Assembly (NCBI RefSeq): GCF_037969765.1
Contig: NZ_CP150207.1
Location: forward strand, 806,001-870,000
Length of the DNA stretch: 64,000 nt
Direction: 5' to 3'
Source of the DNA: Paenibacillus sp. FSL W8-0186
Lineage (GTDB): Bacteria; Bacillota; Bacilli; Paenibacillales; Paenibacillaceae
Shown: piece by piece, positions 8,263 to 17,301 of the stretch
Layout: every line of letters begins with the position of its first letter
How positions within the stretch are numbered: the first letter of the stretch is position 1
Program-made: the position numbers and the translations under genes
The notes under the pieces: generated by a model
Databases searched by the model: none
What the model saw: the letters and a program-made list of their open reading frames with translations, nothing else
What the model was told of the DNA's origin: nothing

Positions 8263-10098
8263 ATGGCTACAATATTATCTTTTATCAAAAAATACCGCAT
8301 TGCCGCCATGTCGGCAATTTGCATGATGTTGATCGAGCTGTTTGTGGAGCTGATCCAGCCGCTGCTCATCTCCCGCATTATCGATGACGGGATCAGCAAG
8401 CAGGATCTGTCCGTCGTCTGGCTGTGGGGAGGCGTGCTCGTCGTGAGCGCGCTCCTTGCTTTTGCGGCGGGGTTGGCCAGCTCTTTCTTTGCGTCCCATG
8501 CCAGCCAGGGGTTTGGATATGATTTGCGCGACAAGCTGTATGACAAAGTTCAGTCCTTCTCGTATGCGGTGTTCAGCAGATTCCCGACGTCATCGCTCAT
8601 TACGCGTCTGACCGGGGATATTACACAGCTGCAGGAAATGGTGTTCATGAGCCTGCGCTTTGCGACGCGTGTCCCGCTGGTCGTGACGGGGAGCGTCATT
8701 ATGGCTCTGATCGTAAATGTGAAGCTGGGCCTGCTGCTGACGGTAACGGCGCCGGTGCTGGCGGTCTTCATTATGTGGATGATGAAAAAAACATCCCTAC
8801 TCTTTCGCGCCGTGCAGCAGCGGATGGATACGGTGAACGGGGTTATTCAGGAGAATCTGACCGGCATGCGGCTGATCCGCGTGTTCGTTCGCGTCGGTCA
8901 TGAAATGAAGCGGTTCGAGCAGCGGAGCCGTGAGCTGATGCAGGGCACCGTCTCTGCCCTGCGGCTGACGGAGACGACGATGCCGCTCATGCTGCTGATG
9001 ATGAACGGCGGCATTATCGCGATCCTGTGGTTCGGCCGCTTGGATATCGCGTCGGGACAGGCCACGACAGGCGAGGTGGTGGCGGTGCTGAACTACTCGC
9101 TGCGCACGATTGGGGCGTTGTCCGCGCTATCCTGGATCATCAGCTCGTATTCGCGGGCGGCTGCTTCCGGCCAGCGGGTCGTGGAGGTGCTCCGTACGGA
9201 GGAGGAAGAAGGATCGGCGGAAGCAGGAGCTATGGTGACGGACAAGGCTGGACATGCCCGTGAAGCCAGTGAAGGACGTCAAGCTCATGGGGGACAGAAA
9301 CCCTCCCAGCAGGCTGGTGCTGCCGATAAGACTCTCCTTCCGATCCAGGGCGAGGTGCAGTTTGACGAGGTGAGCTTCAGCTACCCGGCCAGCGATATTC
9401 GGGTGCTGCAGGAGATCTCTTTTGAGGCCAAACCTCGGCAGAGGATCGCGATCATGGGGGCTACCGGGTCGGGCAAGACCTCGCTCGTTCAACTGGTTCC
9501 CCGCCTGCATGAGGCGACGGGCGGAACGATCCGCATCGACGGCCGCGACATCCGCCAGATGGAGCCGGAGCAGCTGCGCGGGGCAATCGGCTATGTTCCG
9601 CAGGAGGTCATGCTGTTCTCGGGTTCGGTGCGGGACAATATCGCCTGGGGCCGCGAGGATGCGAGCATGGAGCAAATCGTAAATGCGGCCAAGCAGGCGC
9701 AGATTCACGAGACGATCAAGCGGCTGCCCCATGGATACGACACGATGCTCGGGCAGCGCGGCGTGAATTTGTCCGGCGGGCAGAAGCAGCGGCTGTCGAT
9801 CGCCCGGGCGCTGGTGCGCCGGCCGGCGATCCTTATTCTGGACGACAGCACGAGCGCGCTGGACGTGAGGACAGAGGCGGCTTTACTGGAGGAGCTGACG
9901 CGGTTATCCTGCACTACTTTTCTTATTACGCAAAAAATCAGCTCCACCACGTCGGCCGACCTCATTCTGCTGCTCGATGAGGGGCGTCTTATCGCCAAGG
10001 GCAGCCATGAGGAATTAATGGCGGAATCTCCGCTGTATCGGCGGATTTACGAATCTCAGTACGGGGAGGCGTCGCAGCATGCTCAAAACCTTCGTTGA
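8263..10098 (+). CDS. ABC exporter half-transporter, degenerate-site subunit (YfiB/YheI/TM287 type)
   Basis: A 611-residue fused permease-ATPase. Six membrane helices occupy residues 1-310, then a charged linker, then the nucleotide-binding domain with Walker A GATGSGKT (about 398), signature LSGGQ (about 503) and Walker B LILDDSTS (about 524). The catalytic Glu is replaced by Asp, and the switch His by Gln (LITQKISS). Both changes mark the subunit contributing the degenerate ATP site in heterodimeric exporters such as TM287/288 and BmrCD. GGAGGTAAG precedes the ATG. It overlaps the next gene by 20 bases, so the two subunits are translationally coupled. Likely function is export of drugs or lipophilic compounds; the substrate is unknown. 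Confidence 0.9.
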   Translation: MATILSFIKKYRIAAMSAICMMLIELFVELIQPLLISRIIDDGISKQDLSVVWLWGGVLVVSALLAFAAGLASSFFASHASQGFGYDLRDKLYDKVQSFSYAVFSRFPTSSLITRLTGDITQLQEMVFMSLRFATRVPLVVTGSVIMALIVNVKLGLLLTVTAPVLAVFIMWMMKKTSLLFRAVQQRMDTVNGVIQENLTGMRLIRVFVRVGHEMKRFEQRSRELMQGTVSALRLTETTMPLMLLMMNGGIIAILWFGRLDIASGQATTGEVVAVLNYSLRTIGALSALSWIISSYSRAAASGQRVVEVLRTEEEEGSAEAGAMVTDKAGHAREASEGRQAHGGQKPSQQAGAADKTLLPIQGEVQFDEVSFSYPASDIRVLQEISFEAKPRQRIAIMGATGSGKTSLVQLVPRLHEATGGTIRIDGRDIRQMEPEQLRGAIGYVPQEVMLFSGSVRDNIAWGREDASMEQIVNAAKQAQIHETIKRLPHGYDTMLGQRGVNLSGGQKQRLSIARALVRRPAILILDDSTSALDVRTEAALLEELTRLSCTTFLITQKISSTTSADLILLLDEGRLIAKGSHEELMAESPLYRRIYESQYGEASQHAQNLR

Positions 10099-11917
10099 AC
10101 CGTTCCGGCATCCTTATCCGAAGCTGGATGCTAACGCCGCTGGTTCTGCCGCGGGGCGCAAGCCAAAGGCCAAGGCCAAGAACTGGTCGGGGACGCTGGG
10201 GCGCATCTGGCAGTATCTGGCCCGGCGCAAGGCGAAGCTGGCGCTCGTCCTGCTGATGGTGGTGGCCAGCTCGGCGCTGGCGCTGCTGGGACCGTATTTG
10301 ATCGGCGTTGCCGTGGATGATTTCCTCGCAGGGGGCGGGGGAGCGCCGTGGGTGTTATTTTTAACAGGATTAGGGGCAGTGTATATCGGATTCTCGCTGA
10401 GCTCCTGGCTGCAAAATATTTGGATGATCGAGATCGCCCAGGAGACGGTGTACCGCATGCGGATCGATCTGTTCCGCCAGCTTCACCGGCTGCCCATTCC
10501 GTTCTTCGGAACCAGGCAGCAGGGCGAGATTATGAGCCGGTTGACGAACGATATCGACAATGTCAGCTCGACGCTGAACAGCTCGGCGATTCAGATATTC
10601 TCCAGTGTGCTGACGCTGATCGGGACGCTGGCGGTCATGCTGTATCTCAGCCCGCTGCTGACACTGCTGACGTTCATGATCGTGCCGCTGATGATGCTTG
10701 GGATGCGCTGGATTACGCGGCGGACGGGTCCGCTCTATAAGGAGCGCCAGAAAAATCTGGGCGAGCTGAACGGTTATATTGAGGAGACGCTGTCGGGTCA
10801 GCGGATCATCAAAGCCTTCTCGCAGGAGGAGCGGGTGATGCGCGAGTTCAGGGAGCGCAACGATGCGATCCGGCAATCGGGATTTTGGGCGCAGACGATT
10901 TCGGGCTTCATTCCGAAGCTGATGAATGCGCTGAATAATCTGGGTTTTGCGCTGGTCGCCGGGGTCGGCGGCATTCTGGCGATCCGCGGGGCGATTACGG
11001 TAGGTGTGATCATCGTCTTCGTGGAATATTCGCGGCAGTTCACCCGGCCGCTGAATGATTTGGCGAACCAGTGGAACACGCTGCTGTCGGCGATTGCCGG
11101 GGCGGAGCGGGTGTTCGAGGTGATGGACGAAGAGGTCGAGGAACGGGACGAAGGAGCAGCGGTCACGCTGCAGCAGGTGGAGGGCGCTGTCCGGTTCTCG
11201 GACGTATCGTTCTCCTATGAAGAGGGCGGCGATACGCTGGAGGGGATCAGCTTTGAGGCGAAGCCGGGGGAGATGATCGCCTTGGTGGGCCCTACGGGAG
11301 CGGGAAAAACGACGCTGATCCAGCTGCTGTCCCGTTTTTACAATCCGTCTAAAGGGGTTATTACGGTCGATGGCCGGGATATTACGTCGATCCGGCGGGA
11401 GAGTCTGCGTTCCCATATGGCGTTCGTGCTGCAGGATTCCTTCCTGTTTAAGGGGACGATCCGGGAAAATATCCGCTTCGGGCGGCTCGATGCGACCGAT
11501 GAGGAGGTAGAGGAGGCGTCTCGCCTGGCGAATGCGCATTCCTTCATTATGCGTCTGCAGGACGGCTACGATAAGATGCTCGATGCGGACGGCAGCGGCA
11601 TCAGCCAGGGACAGCGGCAGCTGCTGGCGATCGCGCGGGCGATCCTCGCCAATCCGTCGATCCTCGTGCTGGACGAAGCGACCAGCAGCATCGACACGGT
11701 GACCGAGCTCAAAATCCAGGATGGCCTGCAGCGGCTGATGAAGGGCAGAACAAGCTTCGTCATCGCGCACCGGCTCAATACGATCCGTCAGGCCGATAAA
11801 ATCCTCGTGCTGAAGGACGGCCGGCTGATCGAGCAGGGCTCGCATGAGGAGCTGCTGCGGCAGGAGGGCTTCTACAGCGAGCTGTATCACGGGACTTTGC
11901 AGGGGGAGGACGAATAG
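10079..11917 (+). CDS. ABC exporter half-transporter, catalytic-site subunit (YfiC/YheH/TM288 type)
   Basis: A 612-residue fused permease-ATPase and partner of the preceding gene. Its N-terminal membrane domain holds six helices (residues about 50-340). The ATPase has Walker A GPTGAGKTT (about 404), Walker B LVLDEATSS with the catalytic Glu (about 529) and the switch His in IAHRLNTI. The signature is ISQGQ instead of LSGGQ. In heterodimeric exporters this altered signature pairs with the partner's degenerate Walker motifs, so the pair has one competent and one regulatory ATP site. The start lies inside the previous gene with a GGGGAGG site. Only three bases separate its stop from the next ATG, giving a three-gene operon. 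Confidence 0.9.
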   Translation: MLKTFVEPFRHPYPKLDANAAGSAAGRKPKAKAKNWSGTLGRIWQYLARRKAKLALVLLMVVASSALALLGPYLIGVAVDDFLAGGGGAPWVLFLTGLGAVYIGFSLSSWLQNIWMIEIAQETVYRMRIDLFRQLHRLPIPFFGTRQQGEIMSRLTNDIDNVSSTLNSSAIQIFSSVLTLIGTLAVMLYLSPLLTLLTFMIVPLMMLGMRWITRRTGPLYKERQKNLGELNGYIEETLSGQRIIKAFSQEERVMREFRERNDAIRQSGFWAQTISGFIPKLMNALNNLGFALVAGVGGILAIRGAITVGVIIVFVEYSRQFTRPLNDLANQWNTLLSAIAGAERVFEVMDEEVEERDEGAAVTLQQVEGAVRFSDVSFSYEEGGDTLEGISFEAKPGEMIALVGPTGAGKTTLIQLLSRFYNPSKGVITVDGRDITSIRRESLRSHMAFVLQDSFLFKGTIRENIRFGRLDATDEEVEEASRLANAHSFIMRLQDGYDKMLDADGSGISQGQRQLLAIARAILANPSILVLDEATSSIDTVTELKIQDGLQRLMKGRTSFVIAHRLNTIRQADKILVLKDGRLIEQGSHEELLRQEGFYSELYHGTLQGEDE

Positions 11918-11920
11918 CCT

Positions 11921-12676
11921 ATGAACGGTCTGTCGAAAATGGATGCCTACTTGCGCAGCATTGCGCTGCGGCGGGAGGAGGTGCCGTCCTTTCGGGAGTA
12001 CCCTTTTCATCTGCCGGTGGTTGCTGATCTGGAGCAGCTTGAATTCCACCCGAGAGTGACTTATATCGTCGGCGAGAACGGCATGGGCAAATCGACGCTG
12101 CTGGAGGCGATCGCGGTCGCTCTTGGCTTCAACCCGGAGGGCGGGACGCTGAATTTCAACTTCTCGACCGCCGAGACGCATTCCGAGCTGCATGAATATA
12201 TTCGTCTGGTGAGAGGCGTGCGCAAGCCGAGGGATGGCTTCTTCTTCCGGGCGGAGAGCTACTATAATCTGGCCACGGAGATCGGGCGGCTGGATGAGGG
12301 AGTGGGCGGGCCTTCGGTAGTCGGCTCTTACGGCGGCAGGCCGCTGCATATGATGTCGCACGGCGAATCGTTTTTTGCGGCGTTCATGAACCGCTTTCGC
12401 GGAAGGGGCCTGTATATTATGGACGAGCCCGAGGCCGCTTTGTCCCCGTACCGTCAAATGGCGATGCTGTCGCGGATTCATCAGCTCGTCAGTGAGTATT
12501 CGCAGCTGATTATTTCCACGCATTCGCCGATCATCATGGCCTACCCGGATAGCGTGATTTACCAGCTGACCCCGGAGGGGATTCGCGAGGCGACGCTGGA
12601 GGAGACCGATCATTTCATGATCATGAAGGAGTTCATGAACGGCCGGGAACGTATGCTGAGGGAGCTGCTGGAGTGA
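11921..12676 (+). CDS. AAA-family ATPase, ABC/OLD-like
   Basis: A 251-residue soluble ATPase of the AAA_21/AAA_15 type. Walker A GENGMGKST is at about residue 51, a SHGESFF element stands where ABC proteins have the signature, Walker B with catalytic Glu is MDEPEAALSP (about 167), and a switch His is in ISTHSPII. There is no Toprim nuclease domain, so it is shorter than OLD nucleases. Proteins like this are common single-domain ATPases in Firmicutes with unclear roles. It starts three bases after the exporter subunit, with GGGGAGG inside that gene's end, so it is probably co-expressed with the exporter. Confidence 0.8.
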   Translation: MNGLSKMDAYLRSIALRREEVPSFREYPFHLPVVADLEQLEFHPRVTYIVGENGMGKSTLLEAIAVALGFNPEGGTLNFNFSTAETHSELHEYIRLVRGVRKPRDGFFFRAESYYNLATEIGRLDEGVGGPSVVGSYGGRPLHMMSHGESFFAAFMNRFRGRGLYIMDEPEAALSPYRQMAMLSRIHQLVSEYSQLIISTHSPIIMAYPDSVIYQLTPEGIREATLEETDHFMIMKEFMNGRERMLRELLE

Positions 12677-12927
12677 AGAACTGCGGCGGCTCCTTTTTTA
12701 GTTCAATACATAAAAAGTTTATGGGGTGAGTAGACGATGATTTTGAGGACGGTGAGAAAATACGGTATTTGCCCGGTGCAGCTGCCATGTAGCGGATAAC
12801 CGATTGTACCGGGCTATAAGGGCTTATTATTGGGCTTATAATTGTTATCCGGCAGCTGTGCCTCTCTGTGGTTTAGCCTAGATTGACTTTATGTTTCCTA
12901 GTGAAATTCAAGAGAGAGGGATGCCAG
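12677..12927. repeat. Intergenic region with imperfect inverted repeat
   Basis: Arms GCAGCTGCC plus CGGATAAC (12778-12800, split by six bases) and GTTATCCGGCAGCTG (12844-12858) flank a centre with repeated GGGCTTAT-like words. It could fold into a long hairpin. There is no T run, so it is not an obvious terminator. The GAGAGGG site upstream of 12928 serves the methyltransferase. Confidence 0.45.
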
Positions 12928-13689
12928 ATGAATCGTGAGAGATTAAGAGAGTTATGGAAAAAGGAAGAAGAAAAGAGCTTTAAGGGGTGGGATTTCTCCT
13001 CCTTGACCGGGCGCATCGCGGAGGAGGATCTGCCTTGGGATTACAAAGCTGCGGTGCTGGCCCAGATGAGCGGAGAGTGCGTGATGCTCGATATGGGGAC
13101 CGGGGGCGGTGAGTTTCTACGGTCGCTCCAGCCTCCAAGAGGGAGAACGTTTGCGACAGAGGCGTATCCGCCGAATTTCGAGCTCTGCCGGGCTGTCTTG
13201 CCCGCTTATGGGATTGAGGTCAGACAGGTGTTCGATGATGCGAGCCTGCCTTTTGACGACGGGTTCTTCGATTTGGTGATCAATCGTCATGAAGCCTATT
13301 CGGTGCAGGAACTGGCTAGAGTCCTGAAGCCGGGCGGCTGGTTCATTACCCAGCAGGTAGGCGGGCAGAACAACCGGGCGCTGTCCCGTTGGCTGCTTGG
13401 GGAACAAGGGATGACCACAGATTCCGGGTTCGGCCTGGAGCAGGCGGCTCGCGAGTTAACGGTGGCTGGATTAACGGTCATGGAGCGGCAGGAGTGTTTT
13501 CCCCGTCTCCGGTTTTTGGATATCGGGGCGCTGGTGTATTTTGCGAAGGTCATTGAATGGGAGTTTGCCGGGTTTTCTGTGGATGGGTGCTTTGAGAAGC
13601 TGTGTGAGCTGCAGAAGAAGCTGGAGCAGGACGGCTGTGTGGAGAGCCGGGAGCACCGCTTTTTCATCGTGGCTCGCAAACCGATATAG
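12928..13689 (+). CDS. Class I SAM-dependent methyltransferase
   Basis: A cytosolic protein of about 253 residues with a Rossmann methyltransferase core. The SAM-binding motif I reads MLDMGTGGGEF (about residue 52), an acidic strand-2 residue follows (TEAYPPN), motif II-like DGFFDLVINRHEAY and the post-core LKPGGWFITQQVGG are present. The QQVGGQNN block recalls the UbiE/Methyltransf_11 group. The substrate is unknown. The frame opens at 12883, but the ATG at 12928 has the ribosome site (GAGAGGG) and a normal charged N-terminus (MNRERLRELW). The hairpin terminator after the stop separates it from the next gene. Confidence 0.85.
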   Translation: MNRERLRELWKKEEEKSFKGWDFSSLTGRIAEEDLPWDYKAAVLAQMSGECVMLDMGTGGGEFLRSLQPPRGRTFATEAYPPNFELCRAVLPAYGIEVRQVFDDASLPFDDGFFDLVINRHEAYSVQELARVLKPGGWFITQQVGGQNNRALSRWLLGEQGMTTDSGFGLEQAARELTVAGLTVMERQECFPRLRFLDIGALVYFAKVIEWEFAGFSVDGCFEKLCELQKKLEQDGCVESREHRFFIVARKPI

Positions 13690-13710
13690 ATCATATAGAT
13701 ATTTTATAAG

Positions 13711-13736
13711 CGGGGCTTTTGCAGCCCCGTTTTTTA
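13711..13736 (+). terminator. Rho-independent terminator
   Basis: Stem CGGGGCT/AGCCCCG with a five-base loop and six T. The T run abuts the AAGGAGG ribosome site of the DUF4272 gene, so read-through would place that site right behind the hairpin. Confidence 0.85.
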
Positions 13737-13754
13737 AGGAGGCGTGGTTTTATC

Positions 13755-14930
13755 GTGCGGCATTTTACGATATTTGCTTCAAGGAATGATACCGGAGATG
13801 TTCCGGGCTTAATTGCGGAAATATTTGCAGACGGCTACAAAATAGACGGCGGTCCCGGGGAATATGTGGTTCAGCAGCGAAAATGGTTTAACAAGAACAA
13901 GATGGTCATCCGGGTTGCCTCCGAGGATACTGATCCGGATTATTTTGCGAACAATGTTCCTGGCATGATGGGGTTCTACGATCGTATTCCGTTTGAGGAC
14001 GAGCAGCTTAAGCGGCTTGTGCTTACGCAGATTTCCGTGATTAATACGATGCTGGCGATTGAGACGGAGAAGGATTACGACGAGGCTTACCTGACGTTGT
14101 TCCGGGGGCTTCTTCGCGGCGTGGATGGCATCGGCTTCTTCCCGGACGGGACGCTGGCCGATCACGACGGTCGTATCATTGTGCATCCTGACGGAAGGTC
14201 AGGCAATGCCGAGTTCAGGCCAAGGGCTTGCACGCGCAAAATTAGAGGCGAGGAACGGGTTTCAGCCGAGGGCGAGCAGCGGAAGCTAGCGACGATCGCT
14301 TATTTGCGGGAGATGAATATCCCCTGGAATGAAGGGCTGCCCCAGCTGCCGCCTTTAGCGGATTTACGGTTTAAGTCGGGTGAGGAAATCGCCCGTCGGG
14401 CGGTGGCTCTGTTGCTTGTGATCCAGTATGCCTGTGATGTTCTACAGGATGAGGATCTGGAGCAATCCAGACAGTTTGTGACAGGGATGCTGGATAAGTA
14501 TGGGGTAACGGATGCCCTGACGGAAAATGAAGTGGAGCTGCTCCAGCAGGAGGAGCCCGAGCATCAGGATGCGGTGAATATCTCCTGGCAATACGAGGCC
14601 TATTGGGCGCTGATCTGGGCTTTGGGTCTGGTGGAGCGGCTCGATTTTCCAAGCCAGGCTTGTGATTGCGATTTTGCAATTCAGGCGGTGTCCAGCTGCG
14701 GCAGCTTGGAGGAGTTCATGGAAAGAACGGCAGTCCGCCGTCCAGAGGAAATTTTGGATGAAGCGGATCGGATCTACCGTCTGCATTGGGCCTGTGTGAA
14801 CAGCAGAGTCAAAGGGGAGAGCGCGCCGGCCGGGATGAACGAAAGCATTGTCATGGAGCGGCGCAGGGCGCTGTTCTGGCTGATCGGCTGCGGAGATGAA
14901 TCATGGGATCATGTTCGTATGGATACTTAG
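13755..14930 (+). CDS. DUF4272 domain-containing protein
   Basis: About 391 residues. The C-terminal two thirds match DUF4272 as I remember it: an RKLATIAYLREMNIPWNEGLP opening, an EEIARRAVALLLVIQYA helix, an ISWQYEAYWALIWALG block and a closing helix pair ending with LFWLIGCG near residue 380. Proteins of this family occur widely in Paenibacillus and Bacteroidetes; their function is not known to me. The N-terminal ~120 residues are a separate alpha/beta region. I choose GTG at 13755, since AAGGAGG (13736-13742) stands 12 bases upstream; the longer frame from 13719 begins inside the terminator. Confidence 0.8.
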   Translation: MRHFTIFASRNDTGDVPGLIAEIFADGYKIDGGPGEYVVQQRKWFNKNKMVIRVASEDTDPDYFANNVPGMMGFYDRIPFEDEQLKRLVLTQISVINTMLAIETEKDYDEAYLTLFRGLLRGVDGIGFFPDGTLADHDGRIIVHPDGRSGNAEFRPRACTRKIRGEERVSAEGEQRKLATIAYLREMNIPWNEGLPQLPPLADLRFKSGEEIARRAVALLLVIQYACDVLQDEDLEQSRQFVTGMLDKYGVTDALTENEVELLQQEEPEHQDAVNISWQYEAYWALIWALGLVERLDFPSQACDCDFAIQAVSSCGSLEEFMERTAVRRPEEILDEADRIYRLHWACVNSRVKGESAPAGMNESIVMERRRALFWLIGCGDESWDHVRMDT

Positions 14931-15659
14931 GGTTAGGTAGCTGATTTGTTGCCGTTGTTTATTGATTGAAGAGGAAAGCTGCAAAAGTACAGAATTTTTC
15001 TCGCTAAAGTACGGAACTGTCTTGAAATTAATGTATTTTCTCCGCGGTCCCTTAATTGAACTCGGGACTGTCTCTACAGCAAATTATACGACTCGATGGC
15101 TTTATAACCGTACGGCCGGTTCGCGGAGCTAACCCAGACGGCCAGGGTGACACAGATTATGACTGGAACTGACTGAACTGGCTGAACTGACTGAACCTTG
15201 ATAGCCAGGATCAGGTACTAGATGTATTTCATGCAGTTAGTTCAGCGGTTTTGGCCGTGTTAGCGGGAACTAACTGCAAAACCTACATTTAGTTTTAAGC
15301 TATTTCGGCGAATTAGCTCCATTCAGGCAAACTAACTGCATGTTTTGCATTTAGCGTATGTATTTTTGATAAAAGAGCTTAACTAGATGTATAAAATACA
15401 TTTAGTTTTTCAAAAATCTCCACTAAATGGTTACTTGAGCTTGTGGAAGACGATTAAAATGCATTCCGGTACAAGTTGCGTGCCATTTTCTGTGGAATAA
15501 CCATAACTTCATCTGTGGTAAGAGCAAGTTTTATCGTTTGTGCAATCTTCTTCTGCCATCCCCATACCGTTGAAGTCCGCAAAATTAAGAGCTTTAGACC
15601 ATCGAACTCTCCACTGCTCCCCGGCATACAATTCAGTATCACAATGAAAAGGGGAGTTT
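14931..15659. repeat. Gene-free region carrying palindromic repeats
   Basis: No supported gene. A short tandem array of CTGAACTG-like words lies at about 15160-15200. A 26-base imperfect inverted repeat (arms at 15218-15243 and 15267-15292) contains CTAGATGTATTTCATGCAGT and its complement. A third arm copy lies at 15330-15354, and a 25-base palindrome built on ACTAGATGTAT/ATACATTTAGT at 15382-15406. The same word family appears at 4930-5112. They look like mobile or REP-like intergenic repeats, unlinked to a coding gene. Confidence 0.6.
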
Positions 15660-16049
15660 TTGTTGGAGATACCTGTAACTGGCTTTGTTGTCCATCGGGA
15701 GGATGGTTCTGATTCTGAACACTCGCACAAGCTGTATATTACGTCTTGGAATGGAAAACCTGTCCATGTTCATCCTTTTGCAGGGGAGACATCCTATGAT
15801 GTTGGACACAGGCACCATTACGCTGGCAGAACGGAACCGGCTCCAAGCGGGGTTCAACATGTTCATACCTATTATGCGGTGACCTCCTTCAACGCAGGCC
15901 ACACTCATAAAATTAGAGGGACAACAGGGCCGGCGATCCCATTGCCTGGGGGCGGGCATTACCATTATTTCGAAGGGTACACGACAGTAGACGGAAGCAC
16001 GCCGCATCGGCATCACTACCGCGGGAATACGGGCAACGAGGAGGCCTGA
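15660..16049 (+). CDS. YmaF-like His-rich protein
   Basis: About 129 residues. The whole protein is built from repeated His-bearing units (HSHKLY, HVHPF, GHRHHY, QHVHTYY, GHTHKI, GHYHYF, PHRHHY), spaced about 15-20 residues apart, as in the YmaF family of Bacilli. A metal-binding or spore/surface role is plausible but unproven. The start is TTG at 15660 or the adjacent TTG at 15663, with AAGGGGAG a few bases upstream. No signal peptide or membrane helix. Confidence 0.8.
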   Translation: MLEIPVTGFVVHREDGSDSEHSHKLYITSWNGKPVHVHPFAGETSYDVGHRHHYAGRTEPAPSGVQHVHTYYAVTSFNAGHTHKIRGTTGPAIPLPGGGHYHYFEGYTTVDGSTPHRHHYRGNTGNEEA

Positions 16050-16097
16050 ATGGGCTGAGATAGTCTGGTTGGGAGGAAGAATTCGACTGCAGCAACC

Positions 16098-16175
16098 AAA
16101 AAGCACCCCAGCGAAACTCTATTGGAATTCCCTTGTAAGGGGAGCGGCCAATGTTGGTTCGTAGGGTGCTATATT
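16098..16175 (-). terminator. Rho-independent terminator of nrdB
   Basis: On the minus strand AGCACCC and GGGTGCT pair across a long loop and are followed by five T, shortly after the nrdB stop. Confidence 0.6.
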
Positions 16176-16191
16176 ATTTTATAACTTTGTT

Positions 16192-17232
16192 TTACAGATC
16201 GTCGAATCCGTTGTCGTCGCCGACCTTGCCATAGTTGCGGGATTTGGCTTCGAAGAAGTCCGTCTTCGTCGCGTTCAGCGCTTCGTCCGAGAACGGCTTG
16301 ATCCATGGCATGCAGTTGACATCCACGCCTTCGTACGCCTTCTCGAGTCCCATTAGGCCCAGGCGCTTGTTGGCAATGTACTTGATGTAATCGGACAATT
16401 CGTTCAAGTCGATGCCGCGGACTTCCTTGAGCGTATAGTGCGCCCAGTTCGTCTCCAGCTCCACTGCCCGGTCGATCGTACGGTATACGTAGTCGATGTT
16501 TTCCTTCGTATTTAGCTCCGGATAGTCGAGCAGCAGTTGCTTGAACACTTCAGCGAAGAAGTAGCAGTGCTGATTCTCGTCACGCTGGATGTAGGAAATC
16601 ATCTGGCTCGTCCCCATCATCTTCTGATCGCGCGCCAGATTGTAGAAGAAGGCGAACGTACTGTAGAAGAAAATCCCTTCGAGAATGAGATCCGCTACGA
16701 GCGCTTCAAAGAATGTCTGCGGCGATTGCTCATTGCGGAAGTTCTGGTAAATTTCCGAGATGAACTTGTTCCGGTCCAGCAGCACGGGATCATGCTTCCA
16801 ATATTCAAAAATCTCTTTCTGCTCCTGCTCCGATACGATCGAGGACAGCACGTAGGAGTACGATTGGTTATGCACGACCTCTTGCTGAGCAATAATGGCG
16901 GAAATCGCCTCAAGCGAAGAATCCGTGAAATAACGTTTTACGTCCCCAACGAACATCGTTTGCATCGAATCCAGAACCGCCAGCAGCGAAATATTGATCT
17001 TGAACGTGCGCTGCTCCTCGGGATCCAATAGCGGAAATTGCTGCGCATCCTTGCTCATTGGAATTTCGTCCGCAATCCAGTGGTTGAGCAGCAGTACTTT
17101 GTACAGCTTGTACATATGCGGCATGCGGATGTCGTTCCAGTTCAGGATACCGGAGCACTCTCCGTTAATGATGCGAGTTGATTTGTTCGGTGCCTCCGTA
17201 TTAAAAATCGTTTGCAGTTGCAATGATCTCAT
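16192..17232 (-). CDS. nrdB: Class Ia ribonucleotide reductase, beta (radical) subunit
   Basis: A 346-residue ferritin-like protein that carries the diiron-tyrosyl radical and passes it to NrdA. By alignment with E. coli NrdB from memory, the metal ligands are Asp88 (LLAVLDSMQ), Glu118 and His121 (QQEVVHNQSY), Glu185 (ILEGIFF), Glu219 and His222 (RDENQH). Tyr125, seven residues after Glu118, fits the radical tyrosine. No nrdI lies nearby, which favours class Ia over Ib. It lies downstream of nrdA on the same strand but 763 bases away, an unusually long gap for this pair. An AGGAGATGA site precedes the ATG. Confidence 0.93.
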   Translation of the reverse strand: MRSLQLQTIFNTEAPNKSTRIINGECSGILNWNDIRMPHMYKLYKVLLLNHWIADEIPMSKDAQQFPLLDPEEQRTFKINISLLAVLDSMQTMFVGDVKRYFTDSSLEAISAIIAQQEVVHNQSYSYVLSSIVSEQEQKEIFEYWKHDPVLLDRNKFISEIYQNFRNEQSPQTFFEALVADLILEGIFFYSTFAFFYNLARDQKMMGTSQMISYIQRDENQHCYFFAEVFKQLLLDYPELNTKENIDYVYRTIDRAVELETNWAHYTLKEVRGIDLNELSDYIKYIANKRLGLMGLEKAYEGVDVNCMPWIKPFSDEALNATKTDFFEAKSRNYGKVGDDNGFDDL

Positions 17233-17301
17233 CTCCTCAAAGATTTGATGTTATTTTAAAAATTCACATTAGTAGCGATAAGTTTGAGCCTCTAAGTTCC
17301 C

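Noticed and set aside
10370..12613. Very long minus-strand frame (747 codons) opposite the exporter and AAA genes
   Set aside because: Arises from the GC-rich codon pattern of the plus-strand genes, which have intact family motifs; the antisense product is Arg/His/Gln-rich with no recognisable domain.
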